Shown here: piece by piece, positions 43,096 to 52,049 of the stretch | How the letters are laid out: the number at the start of each line of letters is the position of its first letter | Numbering within the stretch: position 1 is the stretch's first letter | NCBI GenBank assembly: GCA_947589085.1 | Contig: CANPZD010000001.1 | Coordinates: forward strand, 124,001-188,000 | Origin: an uncultured Clostridia bacterium | Lineage (GTDB): Bacteria > Bacillota > Clostridia > Christensenellales > Borkfalkiaceae | Length of the DNA stretch: 64,000 bases | Direction of reading: 5' to 3' | Position numbers and translations under genes: made by a program | The notes under the pieces: model-generated | The model's database searches: none | Told to the model about the DNA's origin: nothing | What the model saw: the letters and a program-made list of their open reading frames with translations, nothing else

Positions 43096-43533
43096 ATGCT
43101 GACCGGGAAAGTATATCATCAGCTTGACGATAAGAATCGGATCCGTATTCCCGCGAAATTCCGGGACTCGTTCCGGGATGAAAAACTCTTCTTTGTCGAA
43201 TACGGGCTTGATTGTATTTCGATCATGCCTGAATCCGTTCTCAATCTCCGTATGCAACAGCTCTGCGACACCGATCCCGGCAATCCCGATAAATGGGCTC
43301 AGATGATAAGGATTTCAAGCGCGGCCGAAGAAATTAAGCCGGACGGACAGGGCAGAATAATGCTTTCCCGCGCTTTCCGCGAATTTGCGGGGATCGAAAA
43401 AGAAGTCGTATTTGTAGGCGCGTTCACCTATGTTACGCTGTGGGCAAGGGAAATATTCGAAGAAAAGATCGAGAAGATGCCCCTTGCAGAAGCGAACAAG
43501 GCGTACAGACGTACGGAGAATGCACAAGAATGA
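43096..43533 (+). CDS. mraZ: Transcriptional regulator MraZ
   Basis: A 145-aa AbrB-fold DNA-binding protein with two MraZ repeats, shown by KVYHQLDDKNRIRIPAKFRD (about 5-24) and EEIKPDGQGRIMLSRAFRE (about 78-96). It is the first gene of the division and cell wall cluster and in several bacteria represses it. GGAGG at 43083-43087 precedes the ATG. The stop overlaps rsmH. Confidence 0.95.
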   Translation: MLTGKVYHQLDDKNRIRIPAKFRDSFRDEKLFFVEYGLDCISIMPESVLNLRMQQLCDTDPGNPDKWAQMIRISSAAEEIKPDGQGRIMLSRAFREFAGIEKEVVFVGAFTYVTLWAREIFEEKIEKMPLAEANKAYRRTENAQE

Positions 43534-44465
43534 GCGCATATCACCGTCCCGTTCTTCTCGACGAAGTTCTGCAAGGGCTGAACATTCAGCCGAACGGCGT
43601 TTATTTCGACGGTACGGTCGGCGGCGCGGGGCATTCCGAAGCGATCCTCAAAGCCGATCCCACAGTGCGGCTCATCGGTACGGATAAAGACGGCGACGCC
43701 ATCGAAGAGGCGGGCCGGCGGCTCGCGCCTTACGGAACAAGAGTTTCTCTTCACAGAACAGATTACAAAAACTATGCGGAGGTCCTCAAAGAGGAGAACG
43801 TGAATGCGCTCGACGGATTCCTTCTCGATTTCGGGGTTTCCTCCCATCAGATCGACGATAAAGACAGAGGATTTTCCTACCGTGCGAAGGAGGCCCCGCT
43901 CGACATGCGGATGGACAGGCGCAGCGGCCTGACCGCGGAAGAAGTCGTAAACGATTATTCCGAAGAAGCGCTCCGCCGCATATTCCGGGAATACGGAGAA
44001 GAGACGTTCGCCTCTTCCGTTGCGGGAAACATCGTGCGGGCAAGAAGAGGGGAACGGATCACGACGACGGGCAGGCTCGAAGAACTGATCGAACAGGGGA
44101 TCCCGCCGAAATTCCGGTCCGCCGCCTGTGCGAGAAAGGTGTTTCAGGCGATCCGCATCGAAGTGAACGGCGAACTCAACGGTCTCCGCGAATGCCTTGT
44201 CGGGCTGATAGGAGCCTTGAAGCCGGACGGAAGAGCCTGCGTCATCACCTTTCATTCTCTGGAAGACAGGATCGTCAAGCAAGTTTTCCGCGACCTTTCG
44301 ACGGCTTGCGTCTGTCCCAAAAGTTTTCCCGTCTGCGTATGCGGCAGGAAACGGCAAATCGAACCGATCACAAAGAAGCCGCTCACGGCAACGCAAGCGG
44401 AACTTGAAATAAATCCGAGAAGCAAAAGCGCAAAACTCAGGATTGCCCGAAAAGTACAAGCATGA
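43530..44465 (+). CDS. rsmH: 16S rRNA (cytosine(1402)-N4)-methyltransferase
   Basis: A 311-aa S-adenosylmethionine enzyme (MraW). It begins YHRPVLLDEVLQGL and has FDGTVGGAGHSEAIL (the SAM-binding loop), LLDFGVSSHQIDD, and CVITFHSLEDRIVK. It methylates C1402 in the ribosomal P site. The ATG overlaps the mraZ stop (ATGA). Confidence 0.96.
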   Translation: MSAYHRPVLLDEVLQGLNIQPNGVYFDGTVGGAGHSEAILKADPTVRLIGTDKDGDAIEEAGRRLAPYGTRVSLHRTDYKNYAEVLKEENVNALDGFLLDFGVSSHQIDDKDRGFSYRAKEAPLDMRMDRRSGLTAEEVVNDYSEEALRRIFREYGEETFASSVAGNIVRARRGERITTTGRLEELIEQGIPPKFRSAACARKVFQAIRIEVNGELNGLRECLVGLIGALKPDGRACVITFHSLEDRIVKQVFRDLSTACVCPKSFPVCVCGRKRQIEPITKKPLTATQAELEINPRSKSAKLRIARKVQA

Positions 44466-44504
44466 GAGAAGCGGGCGGAGAATATATTATTAAGGAGAAG
44501 AGCC

Positions 44505-45263
44505 ATGGCAGATTTTACGATAGAGAAAGAAGCGCCTGTTCGCAAATTTGACGCGGAGGAACAGGAGCACCGTCAGAATATCGCCGAAAATTATCGGAAA
44601 CTTCTGGACGGCGCCTCCGACTTGGACGTTCGCACGGCGGAGCGCCCCGCGCCCGCAGCGCCCGAAGCTTTCCGCGCGCCCGAAGCGCCCGCCGCGCCCG
44701 CGCCTGCCCGTGCACCGGAGCCGGCCGTTCCCGTGGCGGATAACTCCGCGCGCATCCATGACTATAAGGCATACCGGGTATCCGAAGAAAGGCATACGCT
44801 GTTCGACGATCTTCTTGCGCAGAACGCCGATCTCGTGATGAGCGTGCCTGCGGCAGAAGTTTATTCGGCGCCCGTACAGCCCCCCGAAGCAGCCGCCGCG
44901 CCCGTTGCGGAGCCGGAATCCGATGAGGACGCCCGTCCCACGCAGCGCACGATGGATACGCTTCTTCACGCTTCGGAAACGCAAACGCAGTCACAAACGC
45001 ATGTCGGGTTCTTTTCAAAGCTCTCTTCAAAGACAAAAATAGCCTTGATTGCGGTCATTGTCGCCGTTGTCGTCGCGCTTGCGATCATCTGCATCAATTC
45101 GAACGTGATCAGTTCCATGAATGCGCGGATCGGGCAGGAGCAGGCTTCTCTCGACGAACTTGTCCGGCAGTACGAAGATGTGGAGCAACGCATTCAAAAC
45201 GCGATCGATCCCGAAAACGTCGCGAATTGGGCGCAGCAGAACGGCATGACCAAGGCAGATTGA
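44505..45263 (+). CDS. ftsL: FtsL/DivIC-like division protein with a long cytoplasmic N-terminus
   Basis: A 252-aa single-pass protein in the ftsL slot between rsmH and the division PBP. A cytoplasmic region of about 177 residues is rich in Ala and Pro. One transmembrane helix (about 178-197) precedes a short coiled coil (ARIGQEQASLDELVRQYEDV) and an FtsL-like end, ENVANWAQQNGM. FtsL normally has only 20-50 residues before its helix. Identity rests on position and topology, since FtsL sequences diverge fast. AAGGAG precedes the ATG. Confidence 0.7.
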   Translation: MADFTIEKEAPVRKFDAEEQEHRQNIAENYRKLLDGASDLDVRTAERPAPAAPEAFRAPEAPAAPAPARAPEPAVPVADNSARIHDYKAYRVSEERHTLFDDLLAQNADLVMSVPAAEVYSAPVQPPEAAAAPVAEPESDEDARPTQRTMDTLLHASETQTQSQTHVGFFSKLSSKTKIALIAVIVAVVVALAIICINSNVISSMNARIGQEQASLDELVRQYEDVEQRIQNAIDPENVANWAQQNGMTKAD

Positions 45264-45327
45264 CGTTCGGAGGAACAATTCCATAAAAAAGACGGATTTT
45301 TCGCTTTCTGTCTTACAAAAGAGGTTA

Positions 45328-47031
45328 TTGGCCGTGCTTGCGGCAATAGCCTTTCTTTTTTGCATTTTTCTCGGCAGATTTTTCTATATTCAGGTGATCT
45401 GGGAGGATGAACTTCATTATCTTGCCATCGATCAATGGACGCGGGAGATCCCGGTCAACGCCGGCAGGGGAAAGATCGTCGACCGGAACGGGGAATTGCT
45501 TGCGGGAAATCGCGCGCAATACAGCATTTATGCGCGCGCAAGCGCCGTGGATAACGCCGAAGCGAGCGCGCAGTTCCTTTCGGAAGCGCTCGGAGAATCC
45601 TATGCCGCGATCTTTGACAAATTGACGGACAAGTCGAAGTCCGAGATCGTCATCGCGCGGCGGGCGGAAAAAGATACGATCGAACGCGTCGCCGGCACGG
45701 AGATGAAGGGCGTCTACTATGCGCGCAACGACGCGCGCGTCTATCCGCACGGCGCGCTTGCGAGCCAACTCATCGGCTTTACGGCGTACGACCGTTCGGG
45801 CACAACGGGCGTCGAAGGATATTATAATTCCTATCTCGCGGGGGAAAACGGAGAAATTTTATTCGAAACGGATCTCGTCGGAGTGGATCTGAAAGGCGCA
45901 ACGGCCGCATATTTGCCCGCGACCGACGGCCTGAACGTCCGGCTCACGCTCGATTACCGGATTCAGGCGGTTGCCGAAGAGGTGATGGGGCGGGCGCTGG
46001 CGGACAACGAAGCGAAAGCGGCCAGGGCGATCGTGATCGATCCGAGCGATTTTTCCGTGCTCGCCATGGTAAATCTTCCATCGTACGATCTCAACGAGAT
46101 CCCGCGGGACGACATGAAAACGCTGAACGCGCTTTCCCGGAACTGCCTTGTTTCCGACGTGTACGAGCCGGGTTCCACGTTCAAGATCGTGACCGCGGCC
46201 GCCGACATCGAGGAATACTTGCGGGGCAATTCCCGCGCGCTCTCTCCCGATCACGTCTTTTCGAGTTCGCGGATCCGCACGGTGGACGGCACGAACATTC
46301 GCTGTTGGAGCGACCATAAAAACGGAAAACATTCCAATCAGACGCTGGCCGAGGCGCTCAACAACAGCTGCAATCCCTGTTTTGTGGATATTGCGCTCGC
46401 GCTCGGGAAAGAGACGTTTTACGATTATCTCGCGGCTTTTCGCTTCGGGCGGGCAACGGGCGTCGATTTTTCGGGGGAAAGCATCGGAATGCTCCTGCCG
46501 GAAAGCACACTCCGGGATTGCGACTTCGCGCGCATCGGATTCGGACAGTCGATCGCAGTCACGCCCCTGCAGTTGGCGTGCGCGGCGGCGTCGGCGGTCA
46601 ACGGCGGATATTATTACGCGCCCCGCGTGGTTTCCGAGATCTATTCGGATGACGGTCTCGTGCGCGAAACGCTGAAAAAGACGCTCGTCGGAAGAACGGT
46701 GAGCGAAAAGGCCTCGGCGATGCTCTCGGGAATGCTCGAAGGCGTCGTGCGGGACGGCAGCGGGAAAAAGGCGTACATAGAAGGGTACCGCGTGGCCGGA
46801 AAAACAGGCACCGCGCAAAAATACGAAAACGGCGTGATCGCGCAGGGAAAATACGTCTCGTCGTTTATCGGATATTTTCCCGCGGATCAGCCGCGCTACC
46901 TTGCGCTTGTCATCGTCGACGAGCCGAAGGGCAGTTATTACGGATCCACCGTCGCGGCGCCCTGTGCAAAAGAGATCTTTGAAGGGATCATCGAGATCAT
47001 GAACATTCCGCCGCAGGAGGCAACATCATGA
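45328..47031 (+). CDS. ftsI: Division class B penicillin-binding protein (FtsI/SpoVD type)
   Basis: A transpeptidase that crosslinks septal peptidoglycan with FtsW. N-terminal membrane helix, PBP dimer domain (RGKIVDRNGELLAGN), and catalytic motifs STFK (Ser283 counting from the TTG at 45328), SCN in NNSCNPCFV, and KTGT in AGKTGTAQ. It has no PASTA domains, unlike SpoVD. The start is uncertain. TTG at 45328 is the nearest standard codon but has a poorly spaced GAGG and loses the basic segment before the helix. The frame is open back to 45283, where ATA stands 9 bp after GGAGG and would give KKTDFSLSVLQKRLL first. Its stop overlaps murE (ATGA). Confidence 0.9.
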   Translation: MAVLAAIAFLFCIFLGRFFYIQVIWEDELHYLAIDQWTREIPVNAGRGKIVDRNGELLAGNRAQYSIYARASAVDNAEASAQFLSEALGESYAAIFDKLTDKSKSEIVIARRAEKDTIERVAGTEMKGVYYARNDARVYPHGALASQLIGFTAYDRSGTTGVEGYYNSYLAGENGEILFETDLVGVDLKGATAAYLPATDGLNVRLTLDYRIQAVAEEVMGRALADNEAKAARAIVIDPSDFSVLAMVNLPSYDLNEIPRDDMKTLNALSRNCLVSDVYEPGSTFKIVTAAADIEEYLRGNSRALSPDHVFSSSRIRTVDGTNIRCWSDHKNGKHSNQTLAEALNNSCNPCFVDIALALGKETFYDYLAAFRFGRATGVDFSGESIGMLLPESTLRDCDFARIGFGQSIAVTPLQLACAAASAVNGGYYYAPRVVSEIYSDDGLVRETLKKTLVGRTVSEKASAMLSGMLEGVVRDGSGKKAYIEGYRVAGKTGTAQKYENGVIAQGKYVSSFIGYFPADQPRYLALVIVDEPKGSYYGSTVAAPCAKEIFEGIIEIMNIPPQEATS

Positions 47032-48458
47032 AATTATCGCAGCTTGCAAAAGAAATCGGAGGAACATGGATCGGAGGGGACGCGGAGATCCGCGCTCTCT
47101 GCACGGACAGCCGCGTATCCGGCGAAGGGGATCTCTTCCTGTGTTTCAGGGGTACGCAAACGGATTCTCATATATATGCCGAGCAGGCGGAAGCGCGCGG
47201 AGCGGCGGCAATCGTGTGCGAACGGAAGCTGAACGTCTCCCTGCCGCAGCTCATCGTAGAGGATTCGCGGGAAAGCATGGCGCGCGTCGCCGCGGCGTTT
47301 TACGGGCATCCGGAGCGGAAACTGAAGCTGATCGGCGTGACGGGGACCAACGGCAAGACGACGGTCTCGCACATGTTGTACTATATTCTGCGCGCGGCGG
47401 AGAAAAAAACCGGACTGATCGGAACGCTGGGCGCGCGATATGCCGCGACCAACGTGCCGCCCGCGCTCACCACGCCCGATCCCGTCGCCCTGTTTTCCCT
47501 GCTTGCGGATATGGTTTCGGCGGGGATCGAGTTTACGGTGATGGAGGTCTCCGCGCATGCGCTTGCTCTCAAAAAGGTCGAACCGATCCTGTTCGAAATC
47601 GCGATCTTCACGAATTTTACGCAGGATCACCTCGATTTCTTCGGCGACATGCAGAGTTACGGGGAGGCAAAAAAGCTCTTGTTTACGCCCGGGCACTGCC
47701 GGGAAGCGGTGCTCAACGGGGACGATCCGTTCTCGGAAGCGCTCAAACAGCGCGTTCCGAGTACGACTTACGGAATGGAATCCCCGGCCGATTGTTTTGC
47801 TCTGGTGGAGAGCGAAACGATCCGCGGGTTCCGCCTGCTTCTGAATCTCGAGGACGAGCTGGTGGAGGCGGAACTTCCGATGACGGGCCGTTACAATGTT
47901 TATAATGCGCTTGCCGCGGCGACTGCGGCCAAGAAACTCGGCGTTTCCGCCGAGCATATCGCGCGCGGACTTCGGAAAACCGTTGTGGAAGGCCGTCTCG
48001 AGCGGGTGGGCAGCCTTCACGGGGGAGATATTTTCGTGGATTTTGCCCATACGCCGGACGGACTTGAAAAATCGTTGGAGGCGCTGCGGCCGCATTGCGA
48101 CCGTCGGCTGATCGTCATGTTCGGTTGCGGAGGTAATCGCGATCGCGGCAAACGTCCGAAAATGGGCGCGATCGCGGCAAAATATGCGGATTTTTCCGTC
48201 ATAACTTCGGATAATCCGCGCTATGAGGAGCCGCTTGCGATCATGTCCGAGATCGCCGCGGGTTTCAGCGGCGTGTCCGACGACTATGTGGAGATCGAAG
48301 AACGCGAGGAAGCGACCAGATATGCCGTTTCCATGCTGGAAAAGGGGGATATTCTGCTGATCGCGGGCAAAGGCGGCGAACAGGAACAGGAGATCATGGG
48401 AATAAAGTATTCGTATAACGACAAAGATGTAGTAAAATCGCTTCTGGAGAAATTGTAA
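47028..48458 (+). CDS. murE: UDP-MurNAc-L-Ala-D-Glu:meso-DAP ligase
   Basis: A 476-aa Mur ligase that adds the third stem residue. It has the P-loop GVTGTNGKTTVSHM (about 103-116) and MEVSAHALA. The specificity motif reads DNPR in TSDNPRYEEP, which marks meso-DAP rather than lysine enzymes and agrees with dapL and dapF in this window. Overlaps mraY by one base (TAATG). Confidence 0.95.
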   Translation: MKLSQLAKEIGGTWIGGDAEIRALCTDSRVSGEGDLFLCFRGTQTDSHIYAEQAEARGAAAIVCERKLNVSLPQLIVEDSRESMARVAAAFYGHPERKLKLIGVTGTNGKTTVSHMLYYILRAAEKKTGLIGTLGARYAATNVPPALTTPDPVALFSLLADMVSAGIEFTVMEVSAHALALKKVEPILFEIAIFTNFTQDHLDFFGDMQSYGEAKKLLFTPGHCREAVLNGDDPFSEALKQRVPSTTYGMESPADCFALVESETIRGFRLLLNLEDELVEAELPMTGRYNVYNALAAATAAKKLGVSAEHIARGLRKTVVEGRLERVGSLHGGDIFVDFAHTPDGLEKSLEALRPHCDRRLIVMFGCGGNRDRGKRPKMGAIAAKYADFSVITSDNPRYEEPLAIMSEIAAGFSGVSDDYVEIEEREEATRYAVSMLEKGDILLIAGKGGEQEQEIMGIKYSYNDKDVVKSLLEKL

Positions 48459-49405
48459 TGCGGTTGCCGCTGATCTGCCTCTTGCTCTCGTTTGCGCTCT
48501 CCGTCGTTTTTTGCGCGGCAGCGATCCCGTTGCTGAAAAAACTCGGAGCGGGGCAAAACATACTTTCCTATGTCAAAGAACACAAAAATAAAGGGGGAAC
48601 GCCGACGATGGGCGGTCTTGCCTTTATTCTTGCCGCCATGCTTTCCGCGCTGCTCCTTTGCGGCTTCGGGGACAAGCCCTTTCGGGTCGCGCTTGCGGTC
48701 GGGGTCGGATATCTTCTCGTGGGATTTTTGGACGACATGCTCAAAAAACGCCGCAAAGAAAATCTCGGCCTCAAACCCTATCAAAAGATGATCTTCCAGC
48801 TCGCCGTCGCCCTGATCGCGAGCGTGTATTGCTGTCTGGAAGGCCTCACCGTGCTTTCGCTGCCCTATTCGAAAGTGACGTTCGATATCGGCTGGGGCAT
48901 GCTGCCGCTCGGCGTCTTTGTATTTGTGGCGACGGTGAATTCCGTGAATCTGACAGACGGTCTGGACGGCCTTGCCGGTTCGGTATCCGCGTTTTTCTTT
49001 CTGTTTCTCGGGATCCTCATCGCGTTTCAGGGCGGGGGAGATTCTTCCGCGCTCTGCTTCTGTCTCACGGGCGCGCTCGCGGGATATCTCATCTTCAATA
49101 CTTCGCGCGCGAGCGTATTTATGGGAGATACGGGTTCGCTTTCGCTCGGGGGATTTGCCGCGAGCATTGCGCTCTTTTCCGGCAACGCGCTGGCGATCCC
49201 GATCGCGGGCGCGGCTTTCGTACTTTCAAGCATATCTGTGATTCTTCAGGTAATATACTATAAAAAAACGGGCAAACGCATCTTCAGAATGGCGCCGATC
49301 CACCACCATTTTCAGGAAAAGGGGTACGCGGAGGCAAAGATCTCCTATACGTACGCCATATTTACGGCCGTGCTCGGCGCAACGCTGCTGCTTCCGTTTG
49401 TCTGA
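48458..49405 (+). CDS. mraY: Phospho-MurNAc-pentapeptide transferase
   Basis: A 315-aa polytopic membrane enzyme that makes lipid I. It has KNKGGTPTMGGLAF (about 46-59), DDMLKKRRKENLGL with the paired Asp, NLTDGLDGLA, and the HHHF of MAPIHHHFQ. murF, often between murE and mraY, is missing here. Confidence 0.96.
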   Translation: MRLPLICLLLSFALSVVFCAAAIPLLKKLGAGQNILSYVKEHKNKGGTPTMGGLAFILAAMLSALLLCGFGDKPFRVALAVGVGYLLVGFLDDMLKKRRKENLGLKPYQKMIFQLAVALIASVYCCLEGLTVLSLPYSKVTFDIGWGMLPLGVFVFVATVNSVNLTDGLDGLAGSVSAFFFLFLGILIAFQGGGDSSALCFCLTGALAGYLIFNTSRASVFMGDTGSLSLGGFAASIALFSGNALAIPIAGAAFVLSSISVILQVIYYKKTGKRIFRMAPIHHHFQEKGYAEAKISYTYAIFTAVLGATLLLPFV

Positions 49406-49435
49406 TTCCCGTACAGCGGGAAAAAGGAGTAAAGT

Positions 49436-50857
49436 ATGTTATTTGAACGGCAGATCTTTCTCGTCGCCGGCCTGTCCCGCTCGGGCATTGCGGCTGCGGA
49501 GTACCTCGTCGGAAAGGGCGCGCAAGTTTATCTGTACGACGATGTGGACGACGAAAACGTGCGCGCCACCCAGACAAAACTCACAAAGATCGGTTGCATT
49601 CCGATCGCCAAAAACGAATTGGATGAAAAATCCGAGCGCTGCGACGTATTGGTATTAAGTCCGGGGATCCCCGTGGATCACCCTCTGCCCGTCTCCTTCC
49701 GCCGTGCGGGGAAACGCATCATCGGCGAAGCCGAACTCGGCGCGCTTGCGCTGGCTTGCCCGTGCATTGCCGTGACGGGGACCAACGGCAAGACGACGAC
49801 CGTGACCATGCTGGAAGGGATCTTCAAAGCCGCGAATAAGAAGGCGATCGCCTGCGGAAACGTCGGCAGGCCGCTCACCTCGTGCCTCGGCGAACTCGGT
49901 TCGGACGGGGTCGCGATCGCGGAAATTTCTTCGTTCCAGTTGGAGACGCTGTATTCCCTGCGCCCGCATGTGGCGGTCGTGCTCAATGTGACGGAGGATC
50001 ATCTCAACCGTCATTACACGCTGGAAAATTACATCTATCTCAAATCGAGGATCCTGAAAAACAGCGCCGAGAGCGAATTTGCCGTTTTGAACTACGATGA
50101 CGCCACCGTCCGCGGGTTTGCCGAAAAGACCAAGGCGAAAGTCGTTTGGTTTTCCCTGCGCGAACGCGTTGCGGGCGGATATCTGTCGGACGGATATTTC
50201 TGCTATCAGGGGGAGCGGGTCTGCGCGGAGACCGATCTGGCGGTAGACGGCAACCACAACCGCATGAATGCGCTTGCGGCCATCTGCGCGGCGAAACTCT
50301 TCGGCATTCCCAACGGCGCAATCTCGGCGGCGCTGAAAAATTTCCGCGGCGTAAAGCATCGTTTGCAAAACGTGGGCGTGCTCAACGGCGTCACGTTCAT
50401 CGACGATTCCAAAGCCACCAATGTGGATTCCGCCGTACAGGCGATCGGCAGCGTAAAGGGAGAAAGCGTGCTGCTGCTCGGCGGCAAGGACAAAGGCTAT
50501 TCTTACGAGCCGCTCTTCGACGCCGTGAAAGGTTCGGGCGTCGTGCATGCCGTGATCTACGGCGAAAACGCATTCCGCATCCTCAATGCGGCGCTGAAAC
50601 GCGGATTTACGGCCGTCACGCTTTGCCGTCCGTTCGAAATGGCCGTGCGCGTGGCCTATCTCACCGCAAGAAAAGGGCAGAACGTGTTGCTTTCTCCGGC
50701 TTCGGCGAGTTTCGACGCGTTCAAGAGTTACGAAGAGCGCGGCGACAAGTTTGTGGAGATGCTCGGCGTGCTTCGCAGCGAATGCGAGCGGCGCGCCCCT
50801 GAACTTTCCGAGATAGCGGAGGCGGAGGAAATCGGTGCGGCGGACGAGGTCGAATAA
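49436..50857 (+). CDS. murD: UDP-MurNAc-L-alanine:D-glutamate ligase
   Basis: A 473-aa Mur ligase with the N-terminal Rossmann motif VAGLSRSGIAAAEYL, the P-loop VTGTNGKTTTVTM, EISSFQLE and FIDDSKATNVDS. It uses D-Glu made by MurI. AAAGGAG precedes the ATG, 30 bp after mraY. The last 23 bp overlap ftsW. Confidence 0.95.
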   Translation: MLFERQIFLVAGLSRSGIAAAEYLVGKGAQVYLYDDVDDENVRATQTKLTKIGCIPIAKNELDEKSERCDVLVLSPGIPVDHPLPVSFRRAGKRIIGEAELGALALACPCIAVTGTNGKTTTVTMLEGIFKAANKKAIACGNVGRPLTSCLGELGSDGVAIAEISSFQLETLYSLRPHVAVVLNVTEDHLNRHYTLENYIYLKSRILKNSAESEFAVLNYDDATVRGFAEKTKAKVVWFSLRERVAGGYLSDGYFCYQGERVCAETDLAVDGNHNRMNALAAICAAKLFGIPNGAISAALKNFRGVKHRLQNVGVLNGVTFIDDSKATNVDSAVQAIGSVKGESVLLLGGKDKGYSYEPLFDAVKGSGVVHAVIYGENAFRILNAALKRGFTAVTLCRPFEMAVRVAYLTARKGQNVLLSPASASFDAFKSYEERGDKFVEMLGVLRSECERRAPELSEIAEAEEIGAADEVE

Positions 50858-51986
50858 ACTCAGGCGGGACGCGGCGGGGAAGGGGGATCTCCTCTTTCTC
50901 GCCGCCGTTATTTTGCTCGCGGGATTCGGCCTTGTGGCCGTGTATTCCGCAAGCAGTTACAATGCGGGAGTGCAGTACGGAGATTCCGCATATTTTTTCA
51001 AGAAACAGCTTGTCGGGTTTGTCCTCGGACTTGCCGCAATGGCGGGGATCGCGTTTCTCGATTACCGAAAGCTGCAAAAATTCGGCATACCAGCGCTGGC
51101 GGTCTCGTTGGTATTGCTCGCGCTCGTCTTTATACCCGGCGTCGGAAAGAGCAATTACGGCGCAACGCGCTGGATCGGCTTCGGCGGATTCACTATTCAG
51201 CCGTCCGAAATTGCCAAATACGGATTTATTCTGTTTACCGCGGGGTATTTTGCGAAAAATCCCGCCCGCATGCGCACGCTGAAAGGCATTCTTCCCGTGC
51301 TGGGCGCGGGGATCGCCGTCTGCGTGCTGATCATGCTGGAACCGAATATGTCGGTTACGATGTGCGTCGGCGCGATCATGATCGGCATGATCTTTCTCGG
51401 CGGCGTCTCCAAAAAAGCGCTTGCCGTGATCTGTATTCCCGTCCTGTTTCTGGTGCCGGCGCTCATCCTTGCCGAACCGTACCGGCTGCAGCGGCTTTCT
51501 GCGTTCGTAGATCCGTGGGCGTCTCCCAAAGAGGAAGGCTATCAGCTCATTCAATCTCTGTATGCGCTTGCAAACGGGAATTTCTTCGGGACGGGACTTT
51601 TCAAATCCCGGCAGAAATTCCGCTTTCTTCCCTTTTCGGAGAGCGATTTTATCCTCTCCGTGATCGCGGAAGAGACGGGCTTTTTCGGCGTGATCGCGCT
51701 GTTTGCGCTCATCGGATTTGTTGTATACAGGGGATTCAGGATCGCCAATGCCTGCGATAATTTTTACGGCTACATGCTTGTTTCGGGCATTACGCTCGCT
51801 TTTGCGGTGCAATCCTGCCTGAATGCGCTCGTCGTGAGCGGCTGTATTCCTCCCACGGGATTGCCGCTTCCGCTCATATCGGCTGGGAATACTTCGCTGG
51901 TCGTCACCATGTCCGGCATGGGGATCGTCTACGCCGTATCAAGGCACAACACCCGCAAAAAATTCATAGGATATACTACGAAATAA
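50835..51986 (+). CDS. ftsW: SEDS peptidoglycan polymerase FtsW
   Basis: A 383-aa protein with about ten membrane helices and the SEDS motifs GATRWIGFGGFTIQPSEIAK (about 109-128), LEPNMSVT, and PPTGLPLPLISAGNTSL near the C-terminus. It polymerises glycan strands with the division PBP. The start is a GTG at 50835 with GGAGG 6 bp before it, inside murD. murG, often next, is absent. Confidence 0.94.
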   Translation: MRRTRSNKLRRDAAGKGDLLFLAAVILLAGFGLVAVYSASSYNAGVQYGDSAYFFKKQLVGFVLGLAAMAGIAFLDYRKLQKFGIPALAVSLVLLALVFIPGVGKSNYGATRWIGFGGFTIQPSEIAKYGFILFTAGYFAKNPARMRTLKGILPVLGAGIAVCVLIMLEPNMSVTMCVGAIMIGMIFLGGVSKKALAVICIPVLFLVPALILAEPYRLQRLSAFVDPWASPKEEGYQLIQSLYALANGNFFGTGLFKSRQKFRFLPFSESDFILSVIAEETGFFGVIALFALIGFVVYRGFRIANACDNFYGYMLVSGITLAFAVQSCLNALVVSGCIPPTGLPLPLISAGNTSLVVTMSGMGIVYAVSRHNTRKKFIGYTTK

Positions 51987-51988
51987 AG

Positions 51989-52024
51989 ATACGGACGCCC
52001 GGAAACGCTCGGGCTTTTCCGTAT
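51989..52024 (+). terminator. Possible terminator between ftsW and murA
   Basis: A two-part hairpin: outer stem ATACGGA/TCCGTAT and inner GCCCG/CGGGC, with four T inside the outer arm. It may be a weak terminator or processing site. Confidence 0.5.
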
Positions 52025-52049
52025 TTCCGAAATACATGAGGAGAGACCT

